A stretch of DNA of 64,000 bases, from positions 59,942-123,941 of the forward strand of contig JAHXHN010000009.1 of the NCBI GenBank assembly GCA_025656675.1, given 5' to 3'. A program made the position numbers and the translations under genes. Each line of letters starts with the position of its first letter. The first letter of the stretch is position 1. Source of the stretch: Candidatus Thiodiazotropha sp. (ex Codakia rugifera). GTDB lineage: Bacteria > Pseudomonadota > Gammaproteobacteria > Chromatiales > Chromatiaceae. The notes beneath the pieces are model-generated. The model was not told the DNA's origin. It worked only from the letters and a program-made list of their open reading frames with translations, and searched no databases. Of this stretch, positions 51,821 to 60,760 are shown piece by piece.

Positions 51821-53182
51821 ATGTCGATGAACTGGTCTCAACTACTCTCACGCAAACGCTTAGGTACGAGCGACCACTCAATCGGCAGTGCCACACGTAC
51901 CGACTTTCAGCGGGATCTGGACCGTATCGTTTTCTCATCGGCCTTTCGGCGGATGCAGGATAAGACACAGATCTTCCCCCTTTCAAAAATTGATTATGTG
52001 CGTACCCGACTGACCCACAGCCTGGAATCCTCCAGTGTCGGCCGATCATTGGGTACCCTCGTCGGCGAGCAGATCATCGCGCGTCATGGCCTTATAGAAA
52101 ACGAAGCCTCCGATTTCGGCGATATCTGCGCTGCCGCCTGTCTTGCTCACGATATTGGTAATCCCCCGTTTGGACATTCTGGTGAAGATGCCATCCGTCA
52201 TTGGGCGGAGACCGCCAGTTATGGCCAACAACGGGTTGCGGTTCTGCAAGGCAGTCAGCGTGAGGATTTCCTGAACTTTGAAGGTAATTCACAAGGCTTT
52301 CGTGTCGTCACACGTCTGCAGAACAGAGATAATCCGGGTGGATTGCAATTGACTTGCGCCACCCTAGCCGCCTTTACCAAGTACCCCCGTGAATCCTGCA
52401 TCGGTAAAGGACGCTTTGATGGGGTCAGTGCCAACAAACCCGGATTTACCGCTGAGGATCAGAACAATTTCACTGAAGTGGCGGAGACGGTCGGACTGAT
52501 GCGCCGCGATCCGGTATTGGCCATCTGGCATCGACATCCATTAGCCTTTCTGGTGGAAGCAGCTGATGACATCTGTTACCGGGTGATCGACATCGAGGAT
52601 GGCTTTCGTCTGGGGCATCTCAGTTTTCATGAGGCGATGGAGCTGTTCAATGCTGTCCTGCCAGACTCTTCGAAACAGAACAGTCGATTGAGCCGTATCA
52701 GTGGTGACAAAGAGAAGATAGAGTTTTTACGCGCTAAGGTGATCAGTCAGGCGATCAGCGAGATCCTGAGTTGTTTTCTCGATCATGAACAGGCGATCCT
52801 CGATGGTTATTTTGATCATCCGCTGATGAGCCAAATTCCCCATCGCATGGAGATGGACCGCCTGATCGAGGTAGCGCATGAGAGGATCTACATCGCACCG
52901 GAGGTGATTGAGATTGAGACCGCCGGTTTTCAAGTGATCAGCGAGTTGCTGGAGCGGTTCATCCCTATCATCGACGATGTAGCAGAGCATGGTAAGGACG
53001 CCAGTCCGCGCAGTCAGATGATGATTCGTCTGATTCCCGACCAGTTCATCGGTCCACAGGGTTCACCTGCTGAAGATGACTACACCCGGCTGTTACGTCT
53101 GACTGATTTTGTTTCCGGTATGACCGACTCCTATGCCGTATCGCTCTATAAAAAAGTTACCGGTATTTCGCTCCCAGGTTGA
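51821..53182 (+). CDS. dgt: Deoxyguanosinetriphosphate triphosphohydrolase
   Basis: A 453-aa HD-domain dNTPase that cuts dGTP to deoxyguanosine and triphosphate. The N-terminal block SSAFRRMQDKTQIFPL, the His of RLTHSLESS and the HD pair in CLAHDIGNPPFGHSGE give the metal site. VEAADDICYRVIDIEDGF holds the last Asp ligand. AAGGA lies about 12 bases before the ATG at 51821; 51827 is an alternative start. Length is as in proteobacterial dGTPases of the shorter group. It is downstream of the EamA gene, probably in one transcript. Confidence 0.9.
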   Translation: MSMNWSQLLSRKRLGTSDHSIGSATRTDFQRDLDRIVFSSAFRRMQDKTQIFPLSKIDYVRTRLTHSLESSSVGRSLGTLVGEQIIARHGLIENEASDFGDICAAACLAHDIGNPPFGHSGEDAIRHWAETASYGQQRVAVLQGSQREDFLNFEGNSQGFRVVTRLQNRDNPGGLQLTCATLAAFTKYPRESCIGKGRFDGVSANKPGFTAEDQNNFTEVAETVGLMRRDPVLAIWHRHPLAFLVEAADDICYRVIDIEDGFRLGHLSFHEAMELFNAVLPDSSKQNSRLSRISGDKEKIEFLRAKVISQAISEILSCFLDHEQAILDGYFDHPLMSQIPHRMEMDRLIEVAHERIYIAPEVIEIETAGFQVISELLERFIPIIDDVAEHGKDASPRSQMMIRLIPDQFIGPQGSPAEDDYTRLLRLTDFVSGMTDSYAVSLYKKVTGISLPG

Positions 53183-53425
53183 TTATCCAGAAACAGGTGA
53201 CAGGTTTTTGGAGTTCAGCAGGATGGTGAGTTACAGCATTATTAGGACGGGGGCGAATAACCTATAAAGTGGCTTAACTAGCGCTTTATTATCTAATTAA
53301 AACAATAAGTAATGGGTGAATCTTTATTTGATAGATAAAATAATTCACTTATCTTGGAAGGGCATGAGTCGACAGCATAAGGTAGACTGGTAACTTCTGT
53401 CCCAATATATGTAGGATCTCTTTTG

Positions 53426-54823
53426 ATGGGTTTGACGAGTAAGTTGCATACCATAGTGCATGGGTTTCTTGCAGGTAGTGTGCTTGCCGTTTTGTTGGTA
53501 GTCGGTGCAACTGAATTGATCGTTGATCTGCTGCAAACCAATCAGCTGGAGCGGCAACGGATTGAAGTTGTAAACAGGTTGGCTACCCTCCGTGCACGTT
53601 TGGAAGGTGAGATCAATTCAACTCTCCACCTGACTCGAGGCCTTATCGCCTATGTAGCGATAAATCCCGAACTTGATAACGATAAGTTCGACTTGTTGGC
53701 GAGTGAGATCATCTCGGTCGGTCGGAATATTCGTAATATAGGCCTGGCCAAAGACAATATCATTACCCACGTGTTTCCTCTGGCTGGTAATGAGGCGGCG
53801 CTCGGGTTGGAGTATAAAAAAACCCCGGCTCAATGGTCAGCTATAAAACGGGCGATCGATGTGGGTGGCACCACAGTGGCTGGGCCTGTCTCTCTGGTAC
53901 AGGGCGGTCACGCCTTCATAGCCCGAACCCCTATCTTTACTCGCGGCGGATTGGGTGGTCACCTGGCTGTCCATAAACCAGCCTATTGGGGAATGGCCTC
54001 TATTGTTATCGATATTCCGACCCTGTTTGATGCTGTCGGTATAGCACCGGAACAAGATGGTATCCAGTTTGCCTTGCGCGGCAAGGATGCAATGGGTGAG
54101 ACCGGCGAGATGATTTTCGGAGATTTCGAACTGTTTCAGGCCAATCCGGTGGTGCAGTCAGTACTCCTTCCCAATGGGTCGTGGCAGATCGGTGCTCAAC
54201 CAGTCGGTGGATGGCAGGTAGGCATTAGCAGTTTTTGGCCATACAGACTTGCCGGGTGGCTTGGGGCGCTGCTCATCGGTTTCTTGATTGCCGCATTGCT
54301 GCGGACCCGCGAAATCAACAAGTCATTGGCTTTACATGACCACCTCACAGGTCTGCCGAACAGGCGTTTGTTGGCTGACAGATTTGATAATATCGTGGCG
54401 CGTAATAATCGTGTGAGCGGTGGATTCGGTGTTTTTTATATCGACCTGGATGGTTTCAAGGGGATCAATGATCGTTATGGCCATAAGGTGGGAGATGGCC
54501 TGTTGCTTGAGGTGGCCAAGCGGATGCAGACCAGTATTCGTGCTTCGGACACAGTGGCCCGAATTGGTGGTGATGAATTTATTGTACTGGCAGATGAGGT
54601 CAAAGACGATGTAGCACTGAGGCAGGTTTCTAATCATTTACTGTCGCACTTGAAGGGTGATGTCTATGTGGATGGCAACTGTTTGGAACTGCATGCCAGT
54701 ATCGGCTCAGCGCGCTATCCCGATGATGGGGATGATATCGACCAATTGCTTAAGGCGGCAGATCACAAGATGTACCAGGCGAAGCAGAGTGGGAAGGTCT
54801 ACCGTATGGATTTCGGCCGGTAG
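53426..54823 (+). CDS. CHASE-GGDEF diguanylate cyclase
   Basis: A 465-aa membrane enzyme making cyclic-di-GMP. Two transmembrane helices (about residues 12-34 and 268-288) flank a periplasmic CHASE-type sensor; the block VGRNIRNIGLAKDNIITHVFP and the GGTTVAGPVSLVQGG region are typical. The GGDEF domain occupies about residues 300-460. The active site IGGDEFIVL is intact. An RxxD inhibitory site is not evident at the expected distance. It has AGGA before the ATG and stands alone, 240 bp after dgt. Confidence 0.88.
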   Translation: MGLTSKLHTIVHGFLAGSVLAVLLVVGATELIVDLLQTNQLERQRIEVVNRLATLRARLEGEINSTLHLTRGLIAYVAINPELDNDKFDLLASEIISVGRNIRNIGLAKDNIITHVFPLAGNEAALGLEYKKTPAQWSAIKRAIDVGGTTVAGPVSLVQGGHAFIARTPIFTRGGLGGHLAVHKPAYWGMASIVIDIPTLFDAVGIAPEQDGIQFALRGKDAMGETGEMIFGDFELFQANPVVQSVLLPNGSWQIGAQPVGGWQVGISSFWPYRLAGWLGALLIGFLIAALLRTREINKSLALHDHLTGLPNRRLLADRFDNIVARNNRVSGGFGVFYIDLDGFKGINDRYGHKVGDGLLLEVAKRMQTSIRASDTVARIGGDEFIVLADEVKDDVALRQVSNHLLSHLKGDVYVDGNCLELHASIGSARYPDDGDDIDQLLKAADHKMYQAKQSGKVYRMDFGR

Positions 54824-54866
54824 AGGCGATCTTCGGACCGCTGAAAACGCCGCACAGTATAGGCCA

Positions 54867-56162
54867 CTACACTAGGGGTAGGGTGACAGTAACACAAGTC
54901 CCCTGGTTTACTTCGCTGTGAATTTGCAAAACACCACGATGGGCTTCTGTGATGACACGACAGAGATAGAGCCCTAGACCATATCCCCCGGTTTCACGCT
55001 GACGTGATTTATCGACCCGATAGAATGGTTCGGTGAGATGGGGCAGATGCTCCGCTGGTATACCATGACCATGATCCTCCACGGTAACTGTCCATGTCTG
55101 GTCTACTATCCGACTATTGATCGTAACGGGTTCTGAGGATGGAGGGGTATGTTTCAATGCATTGTCCAGCAGGTTTCTGATTAACAGTCTGATGCGTACT
55201 GCATCCATCTTGATGTACTGGTTATCATACTCATGATGGCAGGAGAGTCTGGATGTGGAGAACTGCTGTTGAATAACTGATTCAATCAGTTTTTTAGGTG
55301 CAGTTGATTGAAGGTCCAGTTTGGCGTGCTTGTTTTCCAGACGCTCAGTCTCGAGTAGTTCTGTCAATTGCTGTTCCAGCAATTGGATGTCGGCAATGAT
55401 ACGCGCTCTGGGCTCGCTTTCATCCAGGAGTTCGGCGTTTAAACGTGCACGGGTCAATGGTGAACGCAGTTCATGACTGATAGCCAGTAACAGTTGGCGC
55501 TTGGCTTCAAGCATTGCTTGGATTTCATCAGCCATGGTATTGATGCTTTTAGCCAGTACACCTAACTCATCCCGACGCTGGAGATTGATACGTTGATCAA
55601 GTTCACCGGAACCGAATCGGGCGATACTCTGGCGTATTGTCTGTATGGGTTGGAACAGGCGTCTGACCAAATGGTAGGTGAGGGCGATCAACAACAGGAC
55701 GACAACGATTGTCGCACCGATGATAAGGGGCAGAGGGCCGGTACCTGTATTGTCCCTCGTCATCAGCAGCAGTGTGGTATCAGCTTCCTGCAGGCGCAGT
55801 AGATAGCGATGTCGATCATGACTCACCTCGACCAGGCGACCATCGGCTAAGTTGTGTGCATGAAATGCCAGTTTTGTATCGTCGATACTTTTTCCGCTAC
55901 TGGACCAGACCTTACCCGCAAAACTGATCTGAATGTCCAGTTGTAGTCGGTTCGCTAATGTTTGGGCTGCTCGAATATCGGGGGGTGAACCGATTTGTTG
56001 GCGCAGATGGTTGATATATTCCAGCAGATGTGGAGCGGCAAAGGTTCGAAACTCACCCTGAACACCAAAATAAAAACCAGCACGCACAGTCAGAGCAATC
56101 AAAATGCTCGCGCACAAAAAGAGTAGAATTAAACGGCCACTGAGGCTGTGGCGTCTTTTCAT
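54867..56162 (-). CDS. CpxA-like sensor histidine kinase
   Basis: A 431-aa inner-membrane kinase: helix one at about residues 10-30, a periplasmic loop of about 110 residues, helix two at about 147-167, HAMP, then HisKA with LLLAISHELRSPLTRAR, and HATPase_c with RNLLDNALKHTP, VEDHGHGIP and GGYGLGLYL. The ATG at 56162 overlaps the response-regulator TGA (ATGA), so the pair is translationally coupled. The CpxP-like gene at the head of the run supports a role in envelope stress. Motifs are complete. Confidence 0.88.
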   Translation of the reverse strand: MKRRHSLSGRLILLFLCASILIALTVRAGFYFGVQGEFRTFAAPHLLEYINHLRQQIGSPPDIRAAQTLANRLQLDIQISFAGKVWSSSGKSIDDTKLAFHAHNLADGRLVEVSHDRHRYLLRLQEADTTLLLMTRDNTGTGPLPLIIGATIVVVLLLIALTYHLVRRLFQPIQTIRQSIARFGSGELDQRINLQRRDELGVLAKSINTMADEIQAMLEAKRQLLLAISHELRSPLTRARLNAELLDESEPRARIIADIQLLEQQLTELLETERLENKHAKLDLQSTAPKKLIESVIQQQFSTSRLSCHHEYDNQYIKMDAVRIRLLIRNLLDNALKHTPPSSEPVTINSRIVDQTWTVTVEDHGHGIPAEHLPHLTEPFYRVDKSRQRETGGYGLGLYLCRVITEAHRGVLQIHSEVNQGTCVTVTLPLV

Positions 56163-56833
56163 GAAGTGGGTCCTACCAATCGGTAGCCGGTACCCCAAAC
56201 AGTTTTAATGTAGTCAAGAGGCTGTAGTTTTTGACGTAGTCGGCTGATCAGAATGTCAACAGAACGGGTATAGATATCCGCATCTATGCCTTTTACCGCA
56301 GCTAGAATCTCATCTCGACTGAAGGTTTGTCCGGGATGTTGAACCAGTAGTGCTAACAGACGGTATTCCAGTGTGGTTAGATTCAATATCCGCTCGCCTA
56401 TCCAGGCATTTTGCTGCACCAGGTCGAGTTTCAAGTCACCCAGTTCGAGCTGTTTCCGAGTGGTTGGTTGGGTCGCACTGCGTTTCAGGATATTTTGTAC
56501 TCGTGCTACCAATTCCCTTGGCTCAAAAGGTTTTGCCAAATAGTCGTCGGCTCCCAGTTCCAGTCCGATTACCCGATCCATGACTTCTCCCCGAGCAGTA
56601 AGCATGAGGATGGGTAAGTCACTCTGTTTACGGATGGTTCGGCAGACTTCAAAGCCATCCATTTCCGGTAACATGATATCGAGTATGATCAGATCCGGTG
56701 TTGATTGCTCGATGTGCTTGAGTCCCTGTGAGGGTAGTGTGACCGATTCCAGCTCCAGACCATAGCGGGTGAAGTACTCTTTCAAAGGCGCTGCCAGAGC
56801 TTGGTCATCATCGATCAGCAAAATATGGGGCAT
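56159..56833 (-). CDS. OmpR-family response regulator (CpxR-like)
   Basis: A 224-aa regulator. The receiver has LLIDDDQ, the acceptor Asp in LIILDIMLPEMDG, Thr in LTARG and Lys in LAKPFEP. The winged-helix output has the RSVDILISRLRQKL recognition region and ends VWGTGYRL. The ATG at 56833 has GGAAGAG upstream. It lies 108 bp after the CpxP-like gene and overlaps the kinase. An inverted repeat TACTAACC-N8-GGTTAGTA 39 bases upstream of the start may be its own binding site. Confidence 0.9.
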   Translation of the reverse strand: MPHILLIDDDQALAAPLKEYFTRYGLELESVTLPSQGLKHIEQSTPDLIILDIMLPEMDGFEVCRTIRKQSDLPILMLTARGEVMDRVIGLELGADDYLAKPFEPRELVARVQNILKRSATQPTTRKQLELGDLKLDLVQQNAWIGERILNLTTLEYRLLALLVQHPGQTFSRDEILAAVKGIDADIYTRSVDILISRLRQKLQPLDYIKTVWGTGYRLVGPTS

Positions 56834-56871
56834 AGGCTCTTCCAACTGATTTTGAGCAGGCAAACATGTTG

Positions 56872-56895
56872 TACTAACCTACATTTGGGTTAGTA
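56872..56895. promoter_or_regulatory. Inverted repeat upstream of the response regulator
   Basis: TACTAACC and GGTTAGTA form a perfect 8-bp inverted repeat around eight bases, 39 bp before the regulator's ATG. The location suits an operator or autoregulatory site. It is not the direct-repeat GTAAA box of E. coli CpxR. Confidence 0.45.
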
Positions 56896-56911
56896 TCCGC
56901 TGGCATCTTAT

Positions 56912-56936
56912 CACCCTCCCCATAAGGGGGAGGGTG
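56912..56936 (-). terminator. GC-rich hairpin between CpxP-like gene and regulator
   Basis: CACCCTCCCC and GGGGAGGGTG form a perfect 10-bp stem with a five-base loop, just after the CpxP-like stop. No T-run follows on the minus strand. It probably attenuates or stabilises the upstream transcript, so that the periplasmic protein is made in excess over the two-component pair. Confidence 0.5.
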
Positions 56937-56941
56937 TAGAT

Positions 56942-57421
56942 CTAGTCCTGAGTTGCTGCCTGGCTATCGCCACATCCATATCGGCAATGGCGATGATCCC
57001 GGTGGTGCTTGATCATCGATTGTAGTTTATCCCGCTGGCTTTGATCGAGATTATCGCTGAACTGAGCAAAGGCGTCGATCAGGTCATTGCTGACACTGGC
57101 CAATTGTGCCTGTTTTTGCATCAGTAGTGTATGTGCTCGATCACGATCGAATTCCGGGCTTTCAAGCAGTTCAATGGCTTGATCTATATAGACCGACCGG
57201 TCGCTCCGTAACTCCTTGAATGTCATTACAGCCCTCTCTTTGAAAAGGGACAGATGCTGCTGTTGTGAGTCGTTGAGCTCCAGTTGCCTGCCGATGCGGT
57301 CTGCCACCCAGCCGATTCGCCCCTCAGGACCCGCGCAGTAGCCTTTATAGCGGGCAATGGCTACACCACTGACCAGCAGCGCTGTCAATACTATGAGTAT
57401 GATAATTGTGGTTTTACCCAT
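56942..57421 (-). CDS. Spy/CpxP-like periplasmic protein
   Basis: A 159-aa protein from the ATG at 57421, which has AAGGAG eight bases upstream. A membrane/signal segment covers residues 5-22. The mature helical part has two LTxxQ-like motifs, LNDSQQ (near residue 50) and LDQSQR (near 130), the hallmark of CpxP/Spy chaperones. These bind misfolded periplasmic proteins and, for CpxP, restrain the CpxA sensor. It heads the run with the regulator and kinase genes. A His/Cys-rich tail (HHRDHRHCRYGC) may bind metal, as in the CnrX/ZraP relatives. Confidence 0.8.
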   Translation of the reverse strand: MGKTTIIILIVLTALLVSGVAIARYKGYCAGPEGRIGWVADRIGRQLELNDSQQQHLSLFKERAVMTFKELRSDRSVYIDQAIELLESPEFDRDRAHTLLMQKQAQLASVSNDLIDAFAQFSDNLDQSQRDKLQSMIKHHRDHRHCRYGCGDSQAATQD

Positions 57422-57651
57422 GACGATCTCCTTGATTGCTAAACGTTGTTGCAGGACCGGTTTGTCCTTGGCCATAAGTTTGCGTGGTCGAGCAGAGAAG
57501 ATCCTCTCAGGGGTGTATCTACTTGTAACAAGATGTATCTGGAACAGAGTAAAGCGTAACAGTGGATTCTTGCGCAGGAATGAAAGGATATATTCGATCC
57601 TGGTTTTGATGCAAAATAACAGTTCTCTTTTCCCCATTGGTGAAATAAGCA

Positions 57652-58428
57652 TTGGATATCCAAAGACGCTTCGGTGGTATTGCACGGCTTTATGGTCAAG
57701 GGGCACTGGACCGCTTTTTCCACGCTCATGTCGCAGTGGTCGGTGTTGGTGGCGTTGGTTCCTGGGCCGTGGAAGCCTTGGCACGTAGCGGTGTCGGCGC
57801 GCTCACACTGTTCGATCTGGATCACATAGCAGAATCAAACATCAATCGACAATTGCATGCAATTGAGGAAAATTTTGGTTTGGCCAAGGTGTCTGCATTG
57901 GCAGAACGGATTCTGACAATTAACCCTGCCTGCCGGGTTACTCCATTGGAGGTCTTCATCGAAAAGGAATCCATGTCATTACTCGCCGATGGCCGTTTCG
58001 ATTACGTAATCGATTGCATCGATAGTTTTCGCACCAAGGCCGCTTTGATTGCATTCTGTAGAAGTAACAAGATAGCCGTTATTACTGTGGGCGGTGCTGG
58101 GGGGCAGTGTGATCCGACAAAGATTCAACTGGCAGATTTAAGTCGTAGTGAGCAGGATCCTCTACTCTCCAAGACACGAAAACTGCTGCGAAAGGAATAC
58201 GCCTTTTCATCCAACCCAAAACGTCGTTTCGATATCCCCTGCGTTTACTCAACAGAGCAGCAGGTCTATCCGGATTCTGAGGGTGCTGTCTGTTTGGATC
58301 GACCGACTGCAGTAGAGAGTTCGTTGAACTGCGCTGGTTATGGTTCAGCGATGACTGTGACGGCCAGTTTCGGATTGGTAGCCGTCTCACATGTGCTTAA
58401 GCGTCTTTCTGCCACACAATCAGGTTGA
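57652..58428 (+). CDS. tcdA: tRNA threonylcarbamoyladenosine dehydratase
   Basis: A 258-aa E1-like enzyme that dehydrates t6A37 in tRNA to its cyclic form using ATP. The nucleotide-binding VVGVGGVGSWAVEALARSG (about residues 29-47) and the Arg/Asp block DLDHIAESNINRQ are clear. VIDCIDSFRTK follows at about 118-128. The start is a TTG at 57652, giving the usual N-terminus DIQRRFGGIARLYG, with GGTGA eight bases upstream. It is divergent from the CpxP-like gene and its end overlaps the convergent RDD gene by 9 bp. Confidence 0.9.
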   Translation: MDIQRRFGGIARLYGQGALDRFFHAHVAVVGVGGVGSWAVEALARSGVGALTLFDLDHIAESNINRQLHAIEENFGLAKVSALAERILTINPACRVTPLEVFIEKESMSLLADGRFDYVIDCIDSFRTKAALIAFCRSNKIAVITVGGAGGQCDPTKIQLADLSRSEQDPLLSKTRKLLRKEYAFSSNPKRRFDIPCVYSTEQQVYPDSEGAVCLDRPTAVESSLNCAGYGSAMTVTASFGLVAVSHVLKRLSATQSG

Positions 58429-58854
58429 AACTGTCGGATAGTTGGATACCCTGGTATCAGCCAGTCGATCATGCAGGGTTCGGTTGTCAGGGTCTACTAG
58501 TAGCAAGCCAATGTCAGCTAGGGGTAGTGACGGACCAATGTAAGGAATGGCCAGCAACAGGGCGGGAATGAGGTATCGAAGGAAGAATTTCCGGTAAAAT
58601 CCGGCATGCATTCCATCACGGCCTCGAATCTGAATTTTTAGCGCCCACTTGCCATTAGTTTGGTTGCGACTATGAAGTAGATAGAGATTAATACCTGCAA
58701 CACCCAACCAGGAAGAGAAACTATTCATGATCATCGCGCCGATAAGGCTCTCATCTGTTGAGAGAAGGACTTGAATTGCAGGATAGAGTATTACTGTCCA
58801 GATGGCGATATCGGTACCAAAAGCGAATAGACGTCACCAGGAAGATGAAATCAT
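58420..58854 (-). pseudogene. RDD-family membrane protein gene with in-frame TGA
   Basis: An ATG at 58854 opens the frame MISSSW, then a TGA at 58834-58836 (codon 7) interrupts. The same frame then continues without a stop for 137 codons: RLFAFGTDIAIW, two or three transmembrane helices, and the RDD end block DPDNRTLHDRLADTRV. With the TGA read as Arg (CGA to TGA is one transition), the N-terminus would have the normal first-helix form of RDD proteins. Otherwise translation could begin only at the ATG at 58734, losing the first helix. It lies 19 bp after the methyltransferase gene. The rest of the sequence looks well conserved, so the mutation is recent, or the base is a sequencing error. Confidence 0.7.
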
Positions 58855-58873
58855 AGTATCGGCTTTCAATGGA

Positions 58874-59464
58874 TCAAGCCTTGAATGCCATTGCCACCGT
58901 GTAGGTTTTGCCCTGTTTTAGCTTGTCGTAGTTACCGAATATTTCAGTGAGATTGCGTTTCATATATTGTCTCAGACCATTGATTGTCACTACATAGAGT
59001 TTACCGCCTGGATTGAGTCGCTGTTTTGCATCGTGCAGCATCAGACTCAACATCTCTTTGCCTACTTTGGCTGGAATGTTTGAGGCAATCACGTTGAATC
59101 GTAATCCAGGCTCGATATGATCGAAGCCGTTACTGAGTATCGCCCTGGTATTCGGCAAATGGTTGCGCTTGGCATTGGCATTGCTGTAGTTGACGGCCAT
59201 AAAGTCCTTGTCGACCATCAGTGTTTGGCCATTTGGAGCGCATCGGGCCATGAATAGGCCGATGGGTCCATAACCACACCCTAAGTCCAGGCAATTGTCA
59301 GAAGGAGCAATCTCCAGGTAGTTCACGAGCAGGTGGGTTCCTTCATCGATCTCGCGGGGTGAGAATATACCCCATGTTGTGTGAAATTGGAGATGTTCAC
59401 CAGCCAGATCTTCCTCAAAGACGATATCCTGGCGGAGCTTGTTGATTGTATGATGGTTTTGCAT
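58874..59464 (-). CDS. RsmC-like small-domain methyltransferase
   Basis: A 196-aa SAM-dependent methyltransferase of the MTS family, which includes the rRNA guanine-N2 enzymes RsmC and RlmG. The SAM motif I is LDLGCGYGPIG (about residues 59-69). Where RsmC relatives have NPP followed by a Lys-containing loop, this protein reads SNIPAKVGKE. Only one domain is present, as in the short forms. The altered motif may mean another substrate or altered activity. It is upstream of the RDD gene on the same strand. Confidence 0.75.
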   Translation of the reverse strand: MQNHHTINKLRQDIVFEEDLAGEHLQFHTTWGIFSPREIDEGTHLLVNYLEIAPSDNCLDLGCGYGPIGLFMARCAPNGQTLMVDKDFMAVNYSNANAKRNHLPNTRAILSNGFDHIEPGLRFNVIASNIPAKVGKEMLSLMLHDAKQRLNPGGKLYVVTINGLRQYMKRNLTEIFGNYDKLKQGKTYTVAMAFKA

Positions 59465-59519
59465 GGAGGCGGAGTGTTACTTGCCAGTGGCTATAAGTCA
59501 ATCTCATGAATAACACGTT

Positions 59520-60140
59520 TCAGGTGCTGCATAGCCTATCGATGATCTCCAGCATATTGTCAGCTGAATGGTAATCAACTGCTACAGGCCAATAACCCCC
59601 ATCCTTTTGAAAGATTAATGAGGGGAAGCTTCGTACCCCCATTCGGATTGATTGCTCAATCTCGGATTCAAGCTGCAATTGGGTCGACTTATGGCCAATC
59701 TTGTCCCTGAATTGGCACTTGTCGAGACCTATCTCTTCTGCAAGTTCGGTCAGGATCTCATTGTCTGATGGATTGCGGGCCTGTAGATAGTAGGCTTGTT
59801 GGATTGCGAGAATCATAGCATCTTCAGTGGATAGATCCAGTGCTCTGGCAGCTATCACAGCACGGCAGGCCGGGTAAGTTGATCGTCGTGGCGTGTTGTT
59901 TGTCCAAAAACCAAAATTAAAACGTGTATCAGGTAGTTTTTTCTGTATATGGCGCCATGTCGCCTGTAATTTAATACGCATTTCATCAGGCATAGGGTCA
60001 TCTGAATCAGGCGCCAGACCACCTAATAGACGACTGGTGGAAATTTTTTCAGGAATTTGGTTAAGCAAAGTATCGAGTGTAGGGCGAAAGCCCCAACACC
60101 AGCTACACATGGGATCATGTATGTAATAGAGATGTGGCAT
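59520..60140 (-). CDS. DsbA-family (FrnE-like) thioredoxin-fold protein
   Basis: A 206-aa cytosolic protein: no signal peptide; the first strand is YYIHDPMCSWCWGF with the CSWC pair at residues 12-15. The inserted helical domain spans about residues 50-150, and the cis-Pro region is VRSFPSLIF. It belongs to the DSBA-like/FrnE group of oxidoreductases or isomerases. The redox partner is unknown. It lies 55 bp upstream of the methyltransferase gene on the same strand. Confidence 0.85.
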   Translation of the reverse strand: MPHLYYIHDPMCSWCWGFRPTLDTLLNQIPEKISTSRLLGGLAPDSDDPMPDEMRIKLQATWRHIQKKLPDTRFNFGFWTNNTPRRSTYPACRAVIAARALDLSTEDAMILAIQQAYYLQARNPSDNEILTELAEEIGLDKCQFRDKIGHKSTQLQLESEIEQSIRMGVRSFPSLIFQKDGGYWPVAVDYHSADNMLEIIDRLCST

Positions 60141-60505
60141 AGTAGATAGTGTGGTTATTGCAGTCGATTCGGGTTAGTGTCAACCCTATGGACGAAGATT
60201 ATCATTCCAGTGAAGATGGTATCCAATTACCCCATCAATCACCTGAAGTTCTGACTTCACCTGGAAGAAATGGTTTCGAAAACTATTCGTATCTTTAACT
60301 GGTAACAGGTTAACTACTCAAAGCCTGAAATCATACCAGCCATTTGATAATATTGTTTTAATCAGTAATCCTTTTGAAGGGCTGGTTTGTCAGGTTAGAT
60401 ATGAGTGATGGTATGGATCATTTAAACGCTGCTATGATAACCTGCTTGCAGTCGGTACGGCAGGGATAGGTCCTTAATAATGAATGCCGCTGTTTTTTGT
60501 AATGC
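60141..60505. other. Spacer without a supported gene
   Basis: These 365 bases separate divergent genes. TGAAGT-TCTG-ACTTCA at 60244-60259 is a short inverted repeat without a T-run. No promoter pair stood out. Confidence 0.35.
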
Positions 60506-60721
60506 GTGGACTATTATTTTGGAGATGGTATTTTGTTGAAATCTGCACTGCTGGGTAAGCTTTCATTCTGGTTGGTGGTTATCGGTGGTCTGGCAATGGC
60601 TACGCCTCAACCTGCATGGCCCGAATGGCTGGCACGCATGACGTTGTCGACAGGTATTGCGCTTGGCATTACCACAATGGGTGTCTCAATATGGCGCAAG
60701 CAGACCAAAAAGAATAAATAA
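60506..60721 (+). CDS. Small membrane protein, two helices
   Basis: The protein is 71 aa from a GTG at 60506. A TTG at 60533 has GGAG at ideal spacing and would give 62 aa, which better fits the start of the first helix. Hydrophobic segments cover about residues 18-32 and 46-61 and the C-terminus is basic (WRKQTKKNK). No family was recognised. It stands alone and converges on the ANTAR gene. Confidence 0.5.
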   Translation: MDYYFGDGILLKSALLGKLSFWLVVIGGLAMATPQPAWPEWLARMTLSTGIALGITTMGVSIWRKQTKKNK

Positions 60722-60760
60722 AGCAGATTGCCAGAGATAACTGTAAACTTGTCGATGATG

